From: Hyphomicrobiales bacterium
Lineage (GTDB): Bacteria > Pseudomonadota > Alphaproteobacteria > Rhizobiales > Xanthobacteraceae
Direction of reading: 5' to 3'
Length of the DNA: 7,760 bases
Assembly (NCBI GenBank): GCA_016210825.1
Contig: JACQTM010000169.1
Coordinates: 1-7,760, forward strand
Under the pieces are notes generated by a model. The model did not search any database. It saw nothing but the letters and a program-made list of their open reading frames with translations, and had not been told where the DNA came from. Below are positions 1 to 6,220 of the stretch, in pieces. The translations under genes were made by a program, and so were the position numbers. Positions within the stretch are counted from its first letter, which is position 1, and each line of letters begins with the position of its first letter.

Positions 1-1097
1 CCGCCAATGCGATGGCCGACACGCTCAAGCTTTGCGTTTCCTGCAAGGCCTGCCGGCGCGAATGTCCGACCGGCGTCGACATGGCGCGCATGAAGATCGA
101 AGTGCTGGCCGCGCGCGCCGCCAAGCGCGGCTTCTCGCTGCATGACCGGCTGGTCGGCTTCATGCCGCATTATGCGGCCGTGGCTGCGCGCTGGCCCTAT
201 CTGTTCAATCTGCGCAACCGCAGTCCGGTTCTGCGCCGGGCATCGGAAACCTTCGCGGGCTTCTCGACGCGGCGCGGCCTGCCGGTCTGGCGCAAGGACA
301 TTTACCGCGACCGTTCCGATTGGGGTTACGGCGCGGATGCTCCGATGCGCGAGGTCGTGCTGTTCGCCGATACCTTCAACCGCTATTTCGAGCGTGAAAA
401 TCTCGATGCCGCCATGAGCGTGCTCACCGCCGGCGGCTATCGCGTGCACGCCGCCATGCCGAAGGACGGCGATACGCGCCCGCTGTGCTGCGGCCGCACT
501 TTCCTCGCGGTCGGCATGATCGAGCGGGCGCGGCACGAAATGCGGCGCACGCTCGATGCGCTTGCGCCCTTGACCGCGCGCGGCGTGCCGGTCGTCGGCC
601 TGGAGCCAAGCTGCCTGTTCACCTTCCGCGATGAATTGCCGGCTTTGCTTAAATCCAAGAGCGCCGAGGCGCTGGCGGGGCAGGCGCTGCTGCTGGAGGA
701 ATTCCTCGCCCGCGAACGGAACGAAGGCCGGCTCAGCCTGTCGCTTGGGCCTTTGCCGAAAACGGCGCTGTTGCACGGCCATTGTCACCAGAAGGCGTTC
801 GACGCCATGGGCGCGGTCGAGAGCGTGCTGAAGACGATCCCCGAATTGAGCGTCGAGACGGTGGAATCGAGCTGTTGCGGCATGGCCGGCGCGTTCGGTT
901 ATGCCGCTGATACCATCGACGTCTCGCTCAAGATGGGCGAACTGTCGCTGCTGCCGGCGGTGCGCAAGGCGCCCGACGACGCGCTCATCGTGGCCGACGG
1001 CACCTCGTGCCGGCACCAGATCCATGACGGCGCCGACCGTGACGCGCTGCATGTCGCGCGCGTGCTGGAAATGAGTTTGGCTGCTGGCACACACTGA
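1..1097 (+). CDS. FAD- and Fe-S-binding oxidoreductase, C-terminal part (5' end outside the window)
   Basis: The frame is open to the left edge, so the ATG at 12 is internal and the gene begins upstream. The visible 360-odd residues are the Fe-S half of large flavoproteins related to D-lactate/D-2-hydroxyglutarate dehydrogenases (FAD_binding_4, FAD-oxidase C, Fer4, then CCG domains). Seen directly: a 4Fe-4S motif CVSCKACRRECP encoded at 33-68; a first cysteine-rich CCG domain with Cys-Cys-Gly at 486-494 and an EPSC motif near 603-614; and a second with HGHCHQK at 774-794 and SCCG at 870-881. Such proteins oxidise a 2-hydroxy acid at the FAD and pass electrons through Fe-S centres to the respiratory chain, at or near the inner membrane. 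The substrate cannot be told without the FAD half. The stop is TGA at 1095-1097, followed within 10 nt by a hairpin repeat. Family assignment is strong; the substrate is open. Confidence 0.88.
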   Translation, partial: ANAMADTLKLCVSCKACRRECPTGVDMARMKIEVLAARAAKRGFSLHDRLVGFMPHYAAVAARWPYLFNLRNRSPVLRRASETFAGFSTRRGLPVWRKDIYRDRSDWGYGADAPMREVVLFADTFNRYFERENLDAAMSVLTAGGYRVHAAMPKDGDTRPLCCGRTFLAVGMIERARHEMRRTLDALAPLTARGVPVVGLEPSCLFTFRDELPALLKSKSAEALAGQALLLEEFLARERNEGRLSLSLGPLPKTALLHGHCHQKAFDAMGAVESVLKTIPELSVETVESSCCGMAGAFGYAADTIDVSLKMGELSLLPAVRKAPDDALIVADGTSCRHQIHDGADRDALHVARVLEMSLAAGTH

Positions 1098-1099
1098 GT

Positions 1100-1243
1100 T
1101 GTCATCGCCCGTGAAAGCGGGCGATCCAGTAAACCCGAACGGTAGTGGCTTCATTCGAAAGATAGTGGATACTGGGTGCCCCGTCGCAGCCTGTCATCGG
1201 GCCGCGCTTTGCGCGGACCCGTTGGCGACGCTCCGGAATGACA
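1100..1243. repeat. Intergenic hairpin repeat, two adjacent elements
   Basis: This fills the gap between the oxidoreductase and the convergent nthB. The first element begins GTCATCGCCCG and forms a hairpin at 1104-1125: a 9-bp stem including one T-G wobble, closed on a GAAA loop (1113-1116). CCAGTA at 1126-1131 is answered by TACTGG at 1170-1175, giving the long-range symmetry typical of Bradyrhizobium-type intergenic repeats. The second element runs from TGTCAT (1192-1197) to ATGACA (1238-1243), which pair as outer arms. Inside is a hairpin at 1198-1221 with stem CCGCGC/GCGCGG, loop TTT, and four further pairs beyond a bulged A. No T-run follows either hairpin, so intrinsic termination is doubtful, but they could protect the 3' ends of the two convergent transcripts. 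That this is a repeat family is inferred from remembered rhizobial repeats; only the hairpins are seen directly. Confidence 0.6.
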
Positions 1244-1244
1244 A

Positions 1245-1904
1245 TTATATCGGCTCCAGATACGGCTCCCAAGCGTCCACGGAAACCTTGACCGCCGGAT
1301 CGCCGTCCGCTCCCCACAATTCGCGGCCATCAAAGGCGACCGTATAAAGCCATTGCGGGTTTTCACCTTTTCCGAGGGCGTGGCTATCTGGGAAGACATG
1401 GCAACCGTGTAGACTGTCGATAACGCCGACATGGCCACGCACGTAACGCGGCAAGCGCGTATGCGTTCGCGGATGCATATTCTTCGCGCGCACGCGCTCG
1501 CCAAGCTTAAAACGGGCGGGTGTCGCGGATTCACGCCCGGTCGGCGCGCCGCGATAGAGTACCTGGGCGACATCGCCGGGCTTAAGCGTCCGCGTCACTG
1601 GCTTCGCCGGATGCAATGGCTTTCCCGCCTCCACTTCATCAGGCATAACAAGACCGCGCTCGGCCATCAATTTTTCCAGGCCGGCGAGCCAGATTTCATA
1701 ATAACTCTTTGCGAGGTAATCCGCGGGCGGCAAGCTCTCGCGGGCGAAGCGCGACATATCGATGTTCCAGCCGCCGGGAATCCCCATCGCCAGAGTGAGC
1801 GCGAAGGCGTGCCGCTCCCATTCGGCGTGGAACGGCGGCTCGTTCGGCTCGGGCTTTACCGACCCGAAGCCATGCATGCCGCCAAGATCCTGCGCGCCGT
1901 TCAT
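1245..1904 (-). CDS. nthB: Nitrile hydratase, beta subunit
   Basis: This is a full-length beta subunit of 219 residues (family usually about 215-235). With the alpha subunit it forms the heterodimer or heterotetramer that hydrates nitriles to amides in the cytoplasm. The N-terminus MNGAQDLGGMHGFG is the family signature. It is followed by EPPFHAEWERHAFAL (residues 22-36), an SRFARE segment with Arg52, and YLAKSYYEIW (63-72). The C-terminal beta-barrel part carries RYVRGHVG (153-160), a YPDS-like VFPDS, and ELWG...WEPYLE near the end. Arg52 and Arg150 fall where the two conserved beta arginines that bond to the oxidised cysteines of the alpha subunit lie in the Pseudonocardia cobalt enzyme (from memory). 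The ATG overlaps the nthA stop (ATGA, 1904-1901), so translation is probably coupled. The stop is TAA at 1247-1245. No activator gene follows it. Confidence 0.95.
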   Translation of the reverse strand: MNGAQDLGGMHGFGSVKPEPNEPPFHAEWERHAFALTLAMGIPGGWNIDMSRFARESLPPADYLAKSYYEIWLAGLEKLMAERGLVMPDEVEAGKPLHPAKPVTRTLKPGDVAQVLYRGAPTGRESATPARFKLGERVRAKNMHPRTHTRLPRYVRGHVGVIDSLHGCHVFPDSHALGKGENPQWLYTVAFDGRELWGADGDPAVKVSVDAWEPYLEPI

Positions 1905-2518
1905 TTCGCGATCTCATCCGGCCGCTTCGGCAAGCCGGTGCCGATCATGGAATCGCGTGTGACGAGGTCGGCAAGGTGTTCCTCGCTCCAACCATCGGTG
2001 CCGGTCGGCCGCATCGGCAAGACGAGATAGCGGATCTCCGAGGTTGAATCCCAGACGCGAATTTCCATGTCCTTTGGCAATTCGACGCCAAACTCGCGCA
2101 ATACGCCGCGCGGATCGGCGACCGCGCGCGAGCGATAGGGCGCGGACTTGTACCAGACCGGCGGCAGGCCGAGCACGGGCCACGGATAGCAGGAGCACAG
2201 CGTGCACACGACCATGTTATGGCGTTTCGGTGTGTTCTCCAGCACCATCATGTGCTCGCCCTGGCGACCCGCGTAGCCGACCGAGGCGATGGCGGCATTG
2301 GCGTTGGTGAGCAGCCATTTCTTGTATTCGGGATCGCACCATGCCTTGGCGACGACGCGGGCGCCGTTGCGCGGGCCGATCTTCTTCTCGTACGTCTCGA
2401 TCAAGAGATCGAGCGCGGCCGGCTCGACATAGCCTTTTTCCATGAGGATGGTCTGCAGCGCGCGCACGCGCAGCTCGGTCTCGGAGAGGTCAGAGTGGTC
2501 GTGATGATCATGGCTCAT
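1901..2518 (-). CDS. nthA: Nitrile hydratase, alpha subunit, cobalt type
   Basis: This is the metal-binding catalytic subunit, 205 residues (normal length). The active-site motif VCTLCSCYPWPVLGLPP lies at residues 104-120: Cys105, Cys108, Ser109 and Cys110 are the ligand set, with Cys108 and Cys110 expected to be oxidised to sulfinic and sulfenic acid. Thr106 in C-T-L-C-S-C marks a cobalt (III) enzyme; iron enzymes have Ser there. WYKSAPYRSRAV (122-133) and the DPRGVL segment also fit the family. The N-terminus is His-rich (MSHDHHDHSD), as in several cobalt nitrile hydratases. The start is supported by AGGA on the minus strand at 2530-2527, 8 nt before the ATG. It is first in a two-gene unit with nthB and is transcribed away from dctQ. 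The natural nitrile cannot be read from the sequence; no amidase lies in the window. Confidence 0.96.
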   Translation of the reverse strand: MSHDHHDHSDLSETELRVRALQTILMEKGYVEPAALDLLIETYEKKIGPRNGARVVAKAWCDPEYKKWLLTNANAAIASVGYAGRQGEHMMVLENTPKRHNMVVCTLCSCYPWPVLGLPPVWYKSAPYRSRAVADPRGVLREFGVELPKDMEIRVWDSTSEIRYLVLPMRPTGTDGWSEEHLADLVTRDSMIGTGLPKRPDEIAK

Positions 2519-2526
2519 GGTTCTAA

Positions 2527-2530
2527 TCCT
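2527..2530 (-). promoter_or_regulatory. Ribosome binding site of nthA
   Basis: AGGA on the minus strand sits 8 nt upstream of the nthA ATG and supports the start at 2518. No clear -35/-10 pair could be read upstream; the promoter must lie in or beside the repeat at 2541-2620. Confidence 0.55.
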
Positions 2531-2540
2531 AGTTCACCGC

Positions 2541-2620
2541 CGTCGTCCGCGAAAGCGGACGGTCAATCGTCCGGCATGCCGGCAATGAATACCGGATGCG
2601 CCGCCCGCGCGCGGCATGAC
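2541..2620. repeat. Intergenic hairpin repeat between divergent nthA and dctQ
   Basis: A perfect 7-bp hairpin CGTCCGC-GAAA-GCGGACG lies at 2544-2561, with the same GAAA loop and GCGAAAGC core layout as the repeat at 1104-1125. The right part holds ATACCGGATGCGCCGCC and ends GCGGCATGAC at 2611-2620, resembling the GATACTGGGTGCCCC arm of the first copy and the usual GCATGAC end of rhizobial repeats. I read it as a degenerate copy of the same family (inference). It covers most of the 113-bp divergent gap, and its right end lies 11 nt before the dctQ start codon, so it must form part of the dctQ leader and adjoin both promoters. Confidence 0.5.
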
Positions 2621-2631
2621 ATACTCCGTGC

Positions 2632-3156
2632 ATGATGAGCACAAGCCTTTTGATCCTTGCCGACCGTATCGATCGCCTCACGGCAGCGATCGGCCGCGGG
2701 GCCGCATGGCTTGCTCTGACTATCGTGCTGTTACAGTTCGCCGTTGTGACTATGCGCTATGCGCTGGGGCTGGGGTCGATCTGGCTCTCGGAATCGATCT
2801 TCTATGCCCACGCTGGCTTGTTCATGCTTGTGGCGGCCTGGACCCTGCACGAAGGCGGGCATGTCCGCGTGGACATCTTCTATGCCGATGCCACGCCGCG
2901 GACCAAGGCACTCGTCGAGCTTATCGGCGCGCTCTTCCTGCTCATCCCTTTTGCCGTCGCGCTCGGCATTCTGTCGTGGCCTTACGTTGTGCGCTCTTGG
3001 GAGATCTTGGAAAGCTCGCGCGAGGCGAGTGGTTTGCCGTTCGTATTTCTGCTCAAGACGCTGATCCCGGTCTTTGCCGCATTGCTGGCGTTGCAGGGCA
3101 CTGCCGAAGCGATCCGCGCGGCGGATGCGCTGGCGCACCGAGCCCGGCGCACATGA
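2632..3156 (+). CDS. dctQ: TRAP transporter small permease (DctQ family)
   Basis: This is the small membrane subunit of a tripartite ATP-independent periplasmic transporter, an inner-membrane, ion-gradient-driven importer, usually of carboxylates. It has 174 residues and four predicted membrane segments at about 23-45, 55-73, 93-119 and 135-158. Family marks are the RYALG after helix 1, WLSESIFYAHAGLFML (51-66), and HEGGHVRVDIFY (73-84). The stretch SREASGLPFVFLLKTLIP (129-146) followed by LQG resembles the mannitol/chloroaromatic-type TRAP subgroup. The start is ATG at 2632 or the next codon at 2635; neither has a clear Shine-Dalgarno site. The stop overlaps the dctM start (ATGA, 3153-3156), so the two are translationally coupled. 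The substrate is unknown. Confidence 0.92.
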   Translation: MMSTSLLILADRIDRLTAAIGRGAAWLALTIVLLQFAVVTMRYALGLGSIWLSESIFYAHAGLFMLVAAWTLHEGGHVRVDIFYADATPRTKALVELIGALFLLIPFAVALGILSWPYVVRSWEILESSREASGLPFVFLLKTLIPVFAALLALQGTAEAIRAADALAHRARRT

Positions 3157-4547
3157 GCGCGGAAATTCTCGCTGTTCTGCTCGTGGTCGCTATCTGTGTC
3201 GTGCTGATGGCGGGTTATCCGGTTGCCTTCACGCTCGGCGGAATCTCGCTCGCGTTTGCGGGCATCGGCTATGCGCTCGGCCTGTTCGAACCTGGATGGC
3301 TCGGCGCATTCCCTCAACGCGTATTCGGGGTGATGACGAATGGCGTGCTGCTTGCCATTCCGCTTTTCATCTTCATGGGGGTGATGCTCGAGCGTTCGCG
3401 CATCGCCGAGGATTTGCTGGAGACCATGGGCCGGCTGTTCGGCCCGCTGCGCGGCGGGTTGGGCGTTTCCGTCGCCATCGTCGGATTGCTGCTGGCGGCG
3501 GCGAAGGGCGTGGTCGGCGCGACCGTCGTCACCATGGGCTTGATCGTGCTGCCGGCGATGCTGCGCTTCGGCTACGATAAACGCCTTGCCGCCGGCATCG
3601 TTGCTGCGACCGCGACGCTGGCGCAGATTTTCCCGCCCGCGACCGTGCTGGTGCTGCTCGGCGACCAGCTCGGCAATGCCTACCAGGCGGCGCAATTATC
3701 GAAGGGCATTTTCGCGCCGCAGGCGGTGACGGTCAGTGATCTATTCGCCGGCGCCATCGTTCCGGGGTTAACGCTGGTGGCGCTTTATATTCTCTATATG
3801 ATTGGCATCGCGATCTTTTTCCCCAACGCCGCGCCCGCGATCCCGCCTGAACCGAATGCGCCGCGTGGAATTGCGCTTGCGCGACGCCTTGCGGAAGTTC
3901 TCGTCGCCCCACTCCTGCTTATCCTCGCTGTGCTCGGCTCGATCCTCGGCGGCATCGCGACGCCGACGGAAGCGGCCGCGGTTGGCGCCGTCGGCGCCAT
4001 TCTTCTCGCCGTTCTCAAGGGGGACGTGAAAGGTGGCGATTTATTTTTGCCGGTGGTGCGAAAGACGGCGCAAATCACCAGCATGATCTTCGTTATCCTG
4101 ATTGGCGCGACGCTGTTCAGTTTGGTCTTTCGCGGTTTCGGCGGCGACGCGATGGTTCATCGCGCGCTGAGCGATCTTCCGGGCGGCAGCGCAGGTGCGA
4201 TCCTCGCCGTTATGCTGGCAATGTTCCTGCTCGGCTTCGTGATGGACGCCTTCGAGATTATTTTCGTCGTCATTCCGATCGTAGCGCCAATTCTGCTTGC
4301 CATGCCGGGCGTTGATCCAGTCTGGCTTGGCGTGATGATGGCGATGAATTTGCAGACTTCATACATGCACCCGCCACTCGGCCCGACGCTATTCTTCCTG
4401 CGCGGCGTAGCGCCGCCGGAAATCACGACGCGGCACATCTATGTGGGGATTATTCCCTTCGTGCTGATCCAAATCGCCGCCTTGGCCGTGTTGTGGTTCG
4501 TGCCGGGGCTTGCGACCGCCCTGCCGCACGCGCTTTATGGCGGGTGA
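3153..4547 (+). CDS. dctM: TRAP transporter large permease (DctM family)
   Basis: This is the transport-channel subunit that partners DctQ, 464 residues. I chose ATG 3153 because MSAEILAVLLVVAICVVLM is the expected N-terminal helix and it overlaps the dctQ stop; the open frame continues upstream through dctQ but that part is a shadow. Hydrophobic segments run along the whole length (about 12), with GYPVAFTLGG (residues 21-30), a PLFIFMGVMLERS stretch and FPPATVLVLLGDQ typical of the family. There is a hydrophilic loop near 225-240 (PEPNAPRG). The end NLQTSYMHPPLGPTLFFLRG followed by ITTRHIY and IPFVLIQ matches the mannitol/chloroaromatic-type subgroup. No periplasmic binding protein is next to it. 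Only 13 nt separate it from the SDR gene, so the three genes are probably one operon. Confidence 0.93.
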   Translation: MSAEILAVLLVVAICVVLMAGYPVAFTLGGISLAFAGIGYALGLFEPGWLGAFPQRVFGVMTNGVLLAIPLFIFMGVMLERSRIAEDLLETMGRLFGPLRGGLGVSVAIVGLLLAAAKGVVGATVVTMGLIVLPAMLRFGYDKRLAAGIVAATATLAQIFPPATVLVLLGDQLGNAYQAAQLSKGIFAPQAVTVSDLFAGAIVPGLTLVALYILYMIGIAIFFPNAAPAIPPEPNAPRGIALARRLAEVLVAPLLLILAVLGSILGGIATPTEAAAVGAVGAILLAVLKGDVKGGDLFLPVVRKTAQITSMIFVILIGATLFSLVFRGFGGDAMVHRALSDLPGGSAGAILAVMLAMFLLGFVMDAFEIIFVVIPIVAPILLAMPGVDPVWLGVMMAMNLQTSYMHPPLGPTLFFLRGVAPPEITTRHIYVGIIPFVLIQIAALAVLWFVPGLATALPHALYGG

Positions 4548-4548
4548 T

Positions 4549-4555
4549 GGGGGAA
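4549..4555 (+). promoter_or_regulatory. Ribosome binding site of the SDR gene
   Basis: GGGGGAA right after the dctM stop lies 5 nt before ATG 4561. It is the strongest Shine-Dalgarno site on this strand and fixes the SDR start there rather than at the earlier in-frame codon inside dctM. Confidence 0.65.
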
Positions 4556-4560
4556 CGAAT

Positions 4561-5337
4561 ATGAAGGCATCCGAACTGTTCGAACTTTCCGGGCAAGTCG
4601 CGCTGGTGACCGGCGCATCGAGCGGCCTTGGTGCACGCTTCGCGCAGGTTCTTGCGGCCAATGGCGCGCGGGTGGCGCTGGTCGCGCGCCGCGCCAAACG
4701 TTTGGACGAATTGCGCAAGCGCATCGAAGCATCGGGCGGGCGTGCCGTCGTCATCGAAGCCGATGTGCGCGACCGTGCCGCCATGACGCGCGCCTTCGAT
4801 GCGGCCGAAAAAGCGTTCGGCACGGTGACAATTCTCGTTAACAACGCGGGCGTTGCTCATTCCGGCCGCGCGCTTGATCTTTCCGAAGAGGAATGGCGGC
4901 GCGTGCTTTCGACTAATCTCGACGCGGTCTTTTTCTGGGCGCAGGAGGCCGCACGCCGCATAATCGCGGCGAACAAGCAAGGCGCGATCGTCAACATCGC
5001 TTCGGTGCTTGGTTTTGGCGTTTCGAAGGGGGTTATTGCTTACACCGCCGCCAAGGCCGGCGTGGTGCAGATCACCAAGGCGCTGGCGCTCGAGCTCGCC
5101 TTCAAGGGCGTGCGCGTCAACGCCATCGCGCCCGGCTGGTTCATGACCGAAATCAATGATGCGTATCTGAAAAGCGAGGAAGGAAAAGCCAAGACGCGCG
5201 AGATTCCGGTCGGCCGCTTCGGCCAGGACGGCGATCTCGACGGTGCATTATTGCTGCTGGTCTCGAAGGCTGGAGCCTATATCGCCGGGGCGACAATCGT
5301 GGTGGACGGCGGACAAATGTTGGCGCTGCGCGGTTAG
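4561..5337 (+). CDS. Short-chain dehydrogenase/reductase (classical SDR)
   Basis: This is a classical SDR of 258 residues, an NAD(P)-dependent cytoplasmic oxidoreductase acting on an alcohol/ketone pair. Seen: the cofactor motif TGASSGLG at 17-24, Asp68-Val in the adenine pocket, NNAG at 94-97, and a complete catalytic tetrad Asn119, Ser148, Tyr161, Lys165 (YTAAK). A PGW motif lies at 191-193 and VDGGQ near the C-terminus. Arg43-Arg44 after the second strand, in place of an acidic residue, suggests NADPH rather than NADH (inference). It sits 13 nt behind dctM with a good ribosome site, so it is likely co-transcribed with the TRAP permeases and may act on the imported compound. The exact substrate cannot be named; similar proteins are often labelled 3-oxoacyl-ACP reductase or gluconate dehydrogenase without proof. 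Its TAG overlaps the stop of the convergent gene on the other strand. Confidence 0.9.
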   Translation: MKASELFELSGQVALVTGASSGLGARFAQVLAANGARVALVARRAKRLDELRKRIEASGGRAVVIEADVRDRAAMTRAFDAAEKAFGTVTILVNNAGVAHSGRALDLSEEEWRRVLSTNLDAVFFWAQEAARRIIAANKQGAIVNIASVLGFGVSKGVIAYTAAKAGVVQITKALALELAFKGVRVNAIAPGWFMTEINDAYLKSEEGKAKTREIPVGRFGQDGDLDGALLLLVSKAGAYIAGATIVVDGGQMLALRG

Positions 5338-5771
5338 CCGTCAACTCGGGCCGCGGCGAGTGCGCGCCGCCTGCGCCACCAGTCGTGCAGCGCCATTCCC
5401 GCGCCCATCGCCACTACGAACACGATCACCTGCGGCGACAGCGTTGCAAGATTGACCAATGCCGGTCCGGGACACAATCCGACCAGCCCCCAGCCCGAGC
5501 CGAACAGCACCGCACCAAAAATGAGCGGCGGATCAATGTCGGTGTGCGTGGGCCAAAGGCTTTGTGGCGCAAGTAGTGGCTTGCGGGGCTTGGCGATCAC
5601 AAAACCGATTCCGGAAACCGCGAGTGCCGCCGCCATCACTAACGCCAGGCTCGGATCCCAGGTTCCGAACAGGTCGAGGAAGTTGAGTACCTTCGCCGGC
5701 TGCGCCATGCCGGAGATCAGAAGACCTGCGCCGAAGATTAGCCCGCACACGAAGCTGACGATCGTTATCAT
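5334..5771 (-). CDS. YeeE/YedE-type sulfur transporter, second half-subunit (DUF6691 type)
   Basis: This is a 145-residue membrane protein with about four hydrophobic segments (roughly 2-22, 41-60, 82-106, 114-128) and a basic tail (WWRRRR). Signature stretches are SGMAQPAKVLNFLD (20-33) and GSGWGLVGLCPGPALV (91-106), with a conserved cysteine at 100. Family knowledge: YeeE/YedE proteins import thiosulfate or related sulfur species through conserved cysteines; in many bacteria the protein is split into two small subunits (sometimes named PmpA and PmpB), and this matches the second. It starts 3 nt after the stop of the first subunit (TGA-GCC-ATG), so they form one transcription unit. Its TAA shares bases with the TAG of the convergent SDR gene. 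The precise substrate is inferred, not shown. Confidence 0.85.
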   Translation of the reverse strand: MITIVSFVCGLIFGAGLLISGMAQPAKVLNFLDLFGTWDPSLALVMAAALAVSGIGFVIAKPRKPLLAPQSLWPTHTDIDPPLIFGAVLFGSGWGLVGLCPGPALVNLATLSPQVIVFVVAMGAGMALHDWWRRRRALAAARVDG

Positions 5772-5774
5772 GGC

Positions 5775-6194
5775 TCAGCTTCCGTGCCGTACCAGGAAGA
5801 CAACCGCCATGGCCGTCGTCATGAACGCGATGGTTGCCACGATCGAACGCGGTGATAGCCGAGCGATGCCGCATACGCCGTGCCCCGACGTGCAGCCGCC
5901 GCCCAGCCGCGAGCCAAAACCGACCAGGAGGCCAGCACCGACGATCACCGTCCAATTCGACGGGATTTGCGGCAGTGGCAGCGGCGCACCGGCCAAAACT
6001 CCGATCAAAGGCGCAACGACAAGCCCGGCGATAAAGGCAAGCCGCCAGTTACGATCGCTCGCGCCCGATACGATGCAGCCGCCGACAATGCCACTTATTC
6101 CCGCGATTCGGCCGGTGAGTAGCATCAACAACGCAGAGGCGAAACCGATCAGTGCCCCACCGAAAAGCGCGGAAACCGGCGTGAAGTTCGTCAT
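5775..6194 (-). CDS. YeeE/YedE-type sulfur transporter, first half-subunit
   Basis: This 139-residue membrane protein has helices at about 8-28, 52-70, 82-96 and 114-134. The hallmark GGGCTSGHGVCG is at 98-109, with Cys101 and Cys108, followed by IARLSPRS; a further GGC (Cys40) lies after the first helix. These cysteines are the kind that pass thiosulfate or a persulfide-like sulfur through YeeE-family channels. I chose ATG 6194 (MTNFTPVSALFGG) because the family normally begins there and a GGAT lies about 6 nt upstream; a GTG at 6266 would add 24 residues unlike the family. It is first in a two-gene operon with the DUF6691-type partner. No sulfur-oxidation gene or ArsR/CsoR-type regulator is in the window to explain its control. 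Confidence 0.87.
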   Translation of the reverse strand: MTNFTPVSALFGGALIGFASALLMLLTGRIAGISGIVGGCIVSGASDRNWRLAFIAGLVVAPLIGVLAGAPLPLPQIPSNWTVIVGAGLLVGFGSRLGGGCTSGHGVCGIARLSPRSIVATIAFMTTAMAVVFLVRHGS

Positions 6195-6206
6195 GAATGA
6201 TCCAAT

Positions 6207-6220
6207 CGGCAGATATGCCG
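6207..6220. promoter_or_regulatory. Short inverted repeat in the leader of the sulfur transporter operon
   Basis: CGGCA-GATA-TGCCG lies 12 nt upstream of the first YeeE/YedE start, in the 115-bp gap divergent from the acyl-CoA dehydrogenase. It could be an operator or a leader hairpin. A 5-bp arm can arise by chance, so this is weak. The rest of the gap holds no recognisable promoter boxes. Confidence 0.22.

Noticed and set aside
1102..1317. Minus-strand frame after nthB as a possible nitrile hydratase activator
   Set aside because: It overlaps the end of nthB in another frame and the hairpin repeat, and its 71 residues show none of the Cys or fold features of an activator.
1431..2030. Plus-strand frame of 199 codons across nthB and nthA
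   Set aside because: It is antisense to two strongly recognised nitrile hydratase subunits and resembles nothing known to me.
1100..2631. Insertion-sequence or transposon carrying the nth genes between two repeat copies
   Set aside because: The flanking repeats are degenerate hairpin elements, not matching terminal inverted repeats, and there is no transposase or visible target duplication.
2616..3152. Upstream extension of dctM in its own frame
   Set aside because: The extension is a frame shadow of dctQ; it is Arg/Cys-rich, not membrane-like, and the ATGA overlap at 3153 gives a far better start.
2982..3695. Minus-strand frame of 237 codons across the TRAP permease genes
   Set aside because: The composition is rich in His, Gln and Arg with no domain, and it overlaps two well-supported membrane proteins on the other strand.
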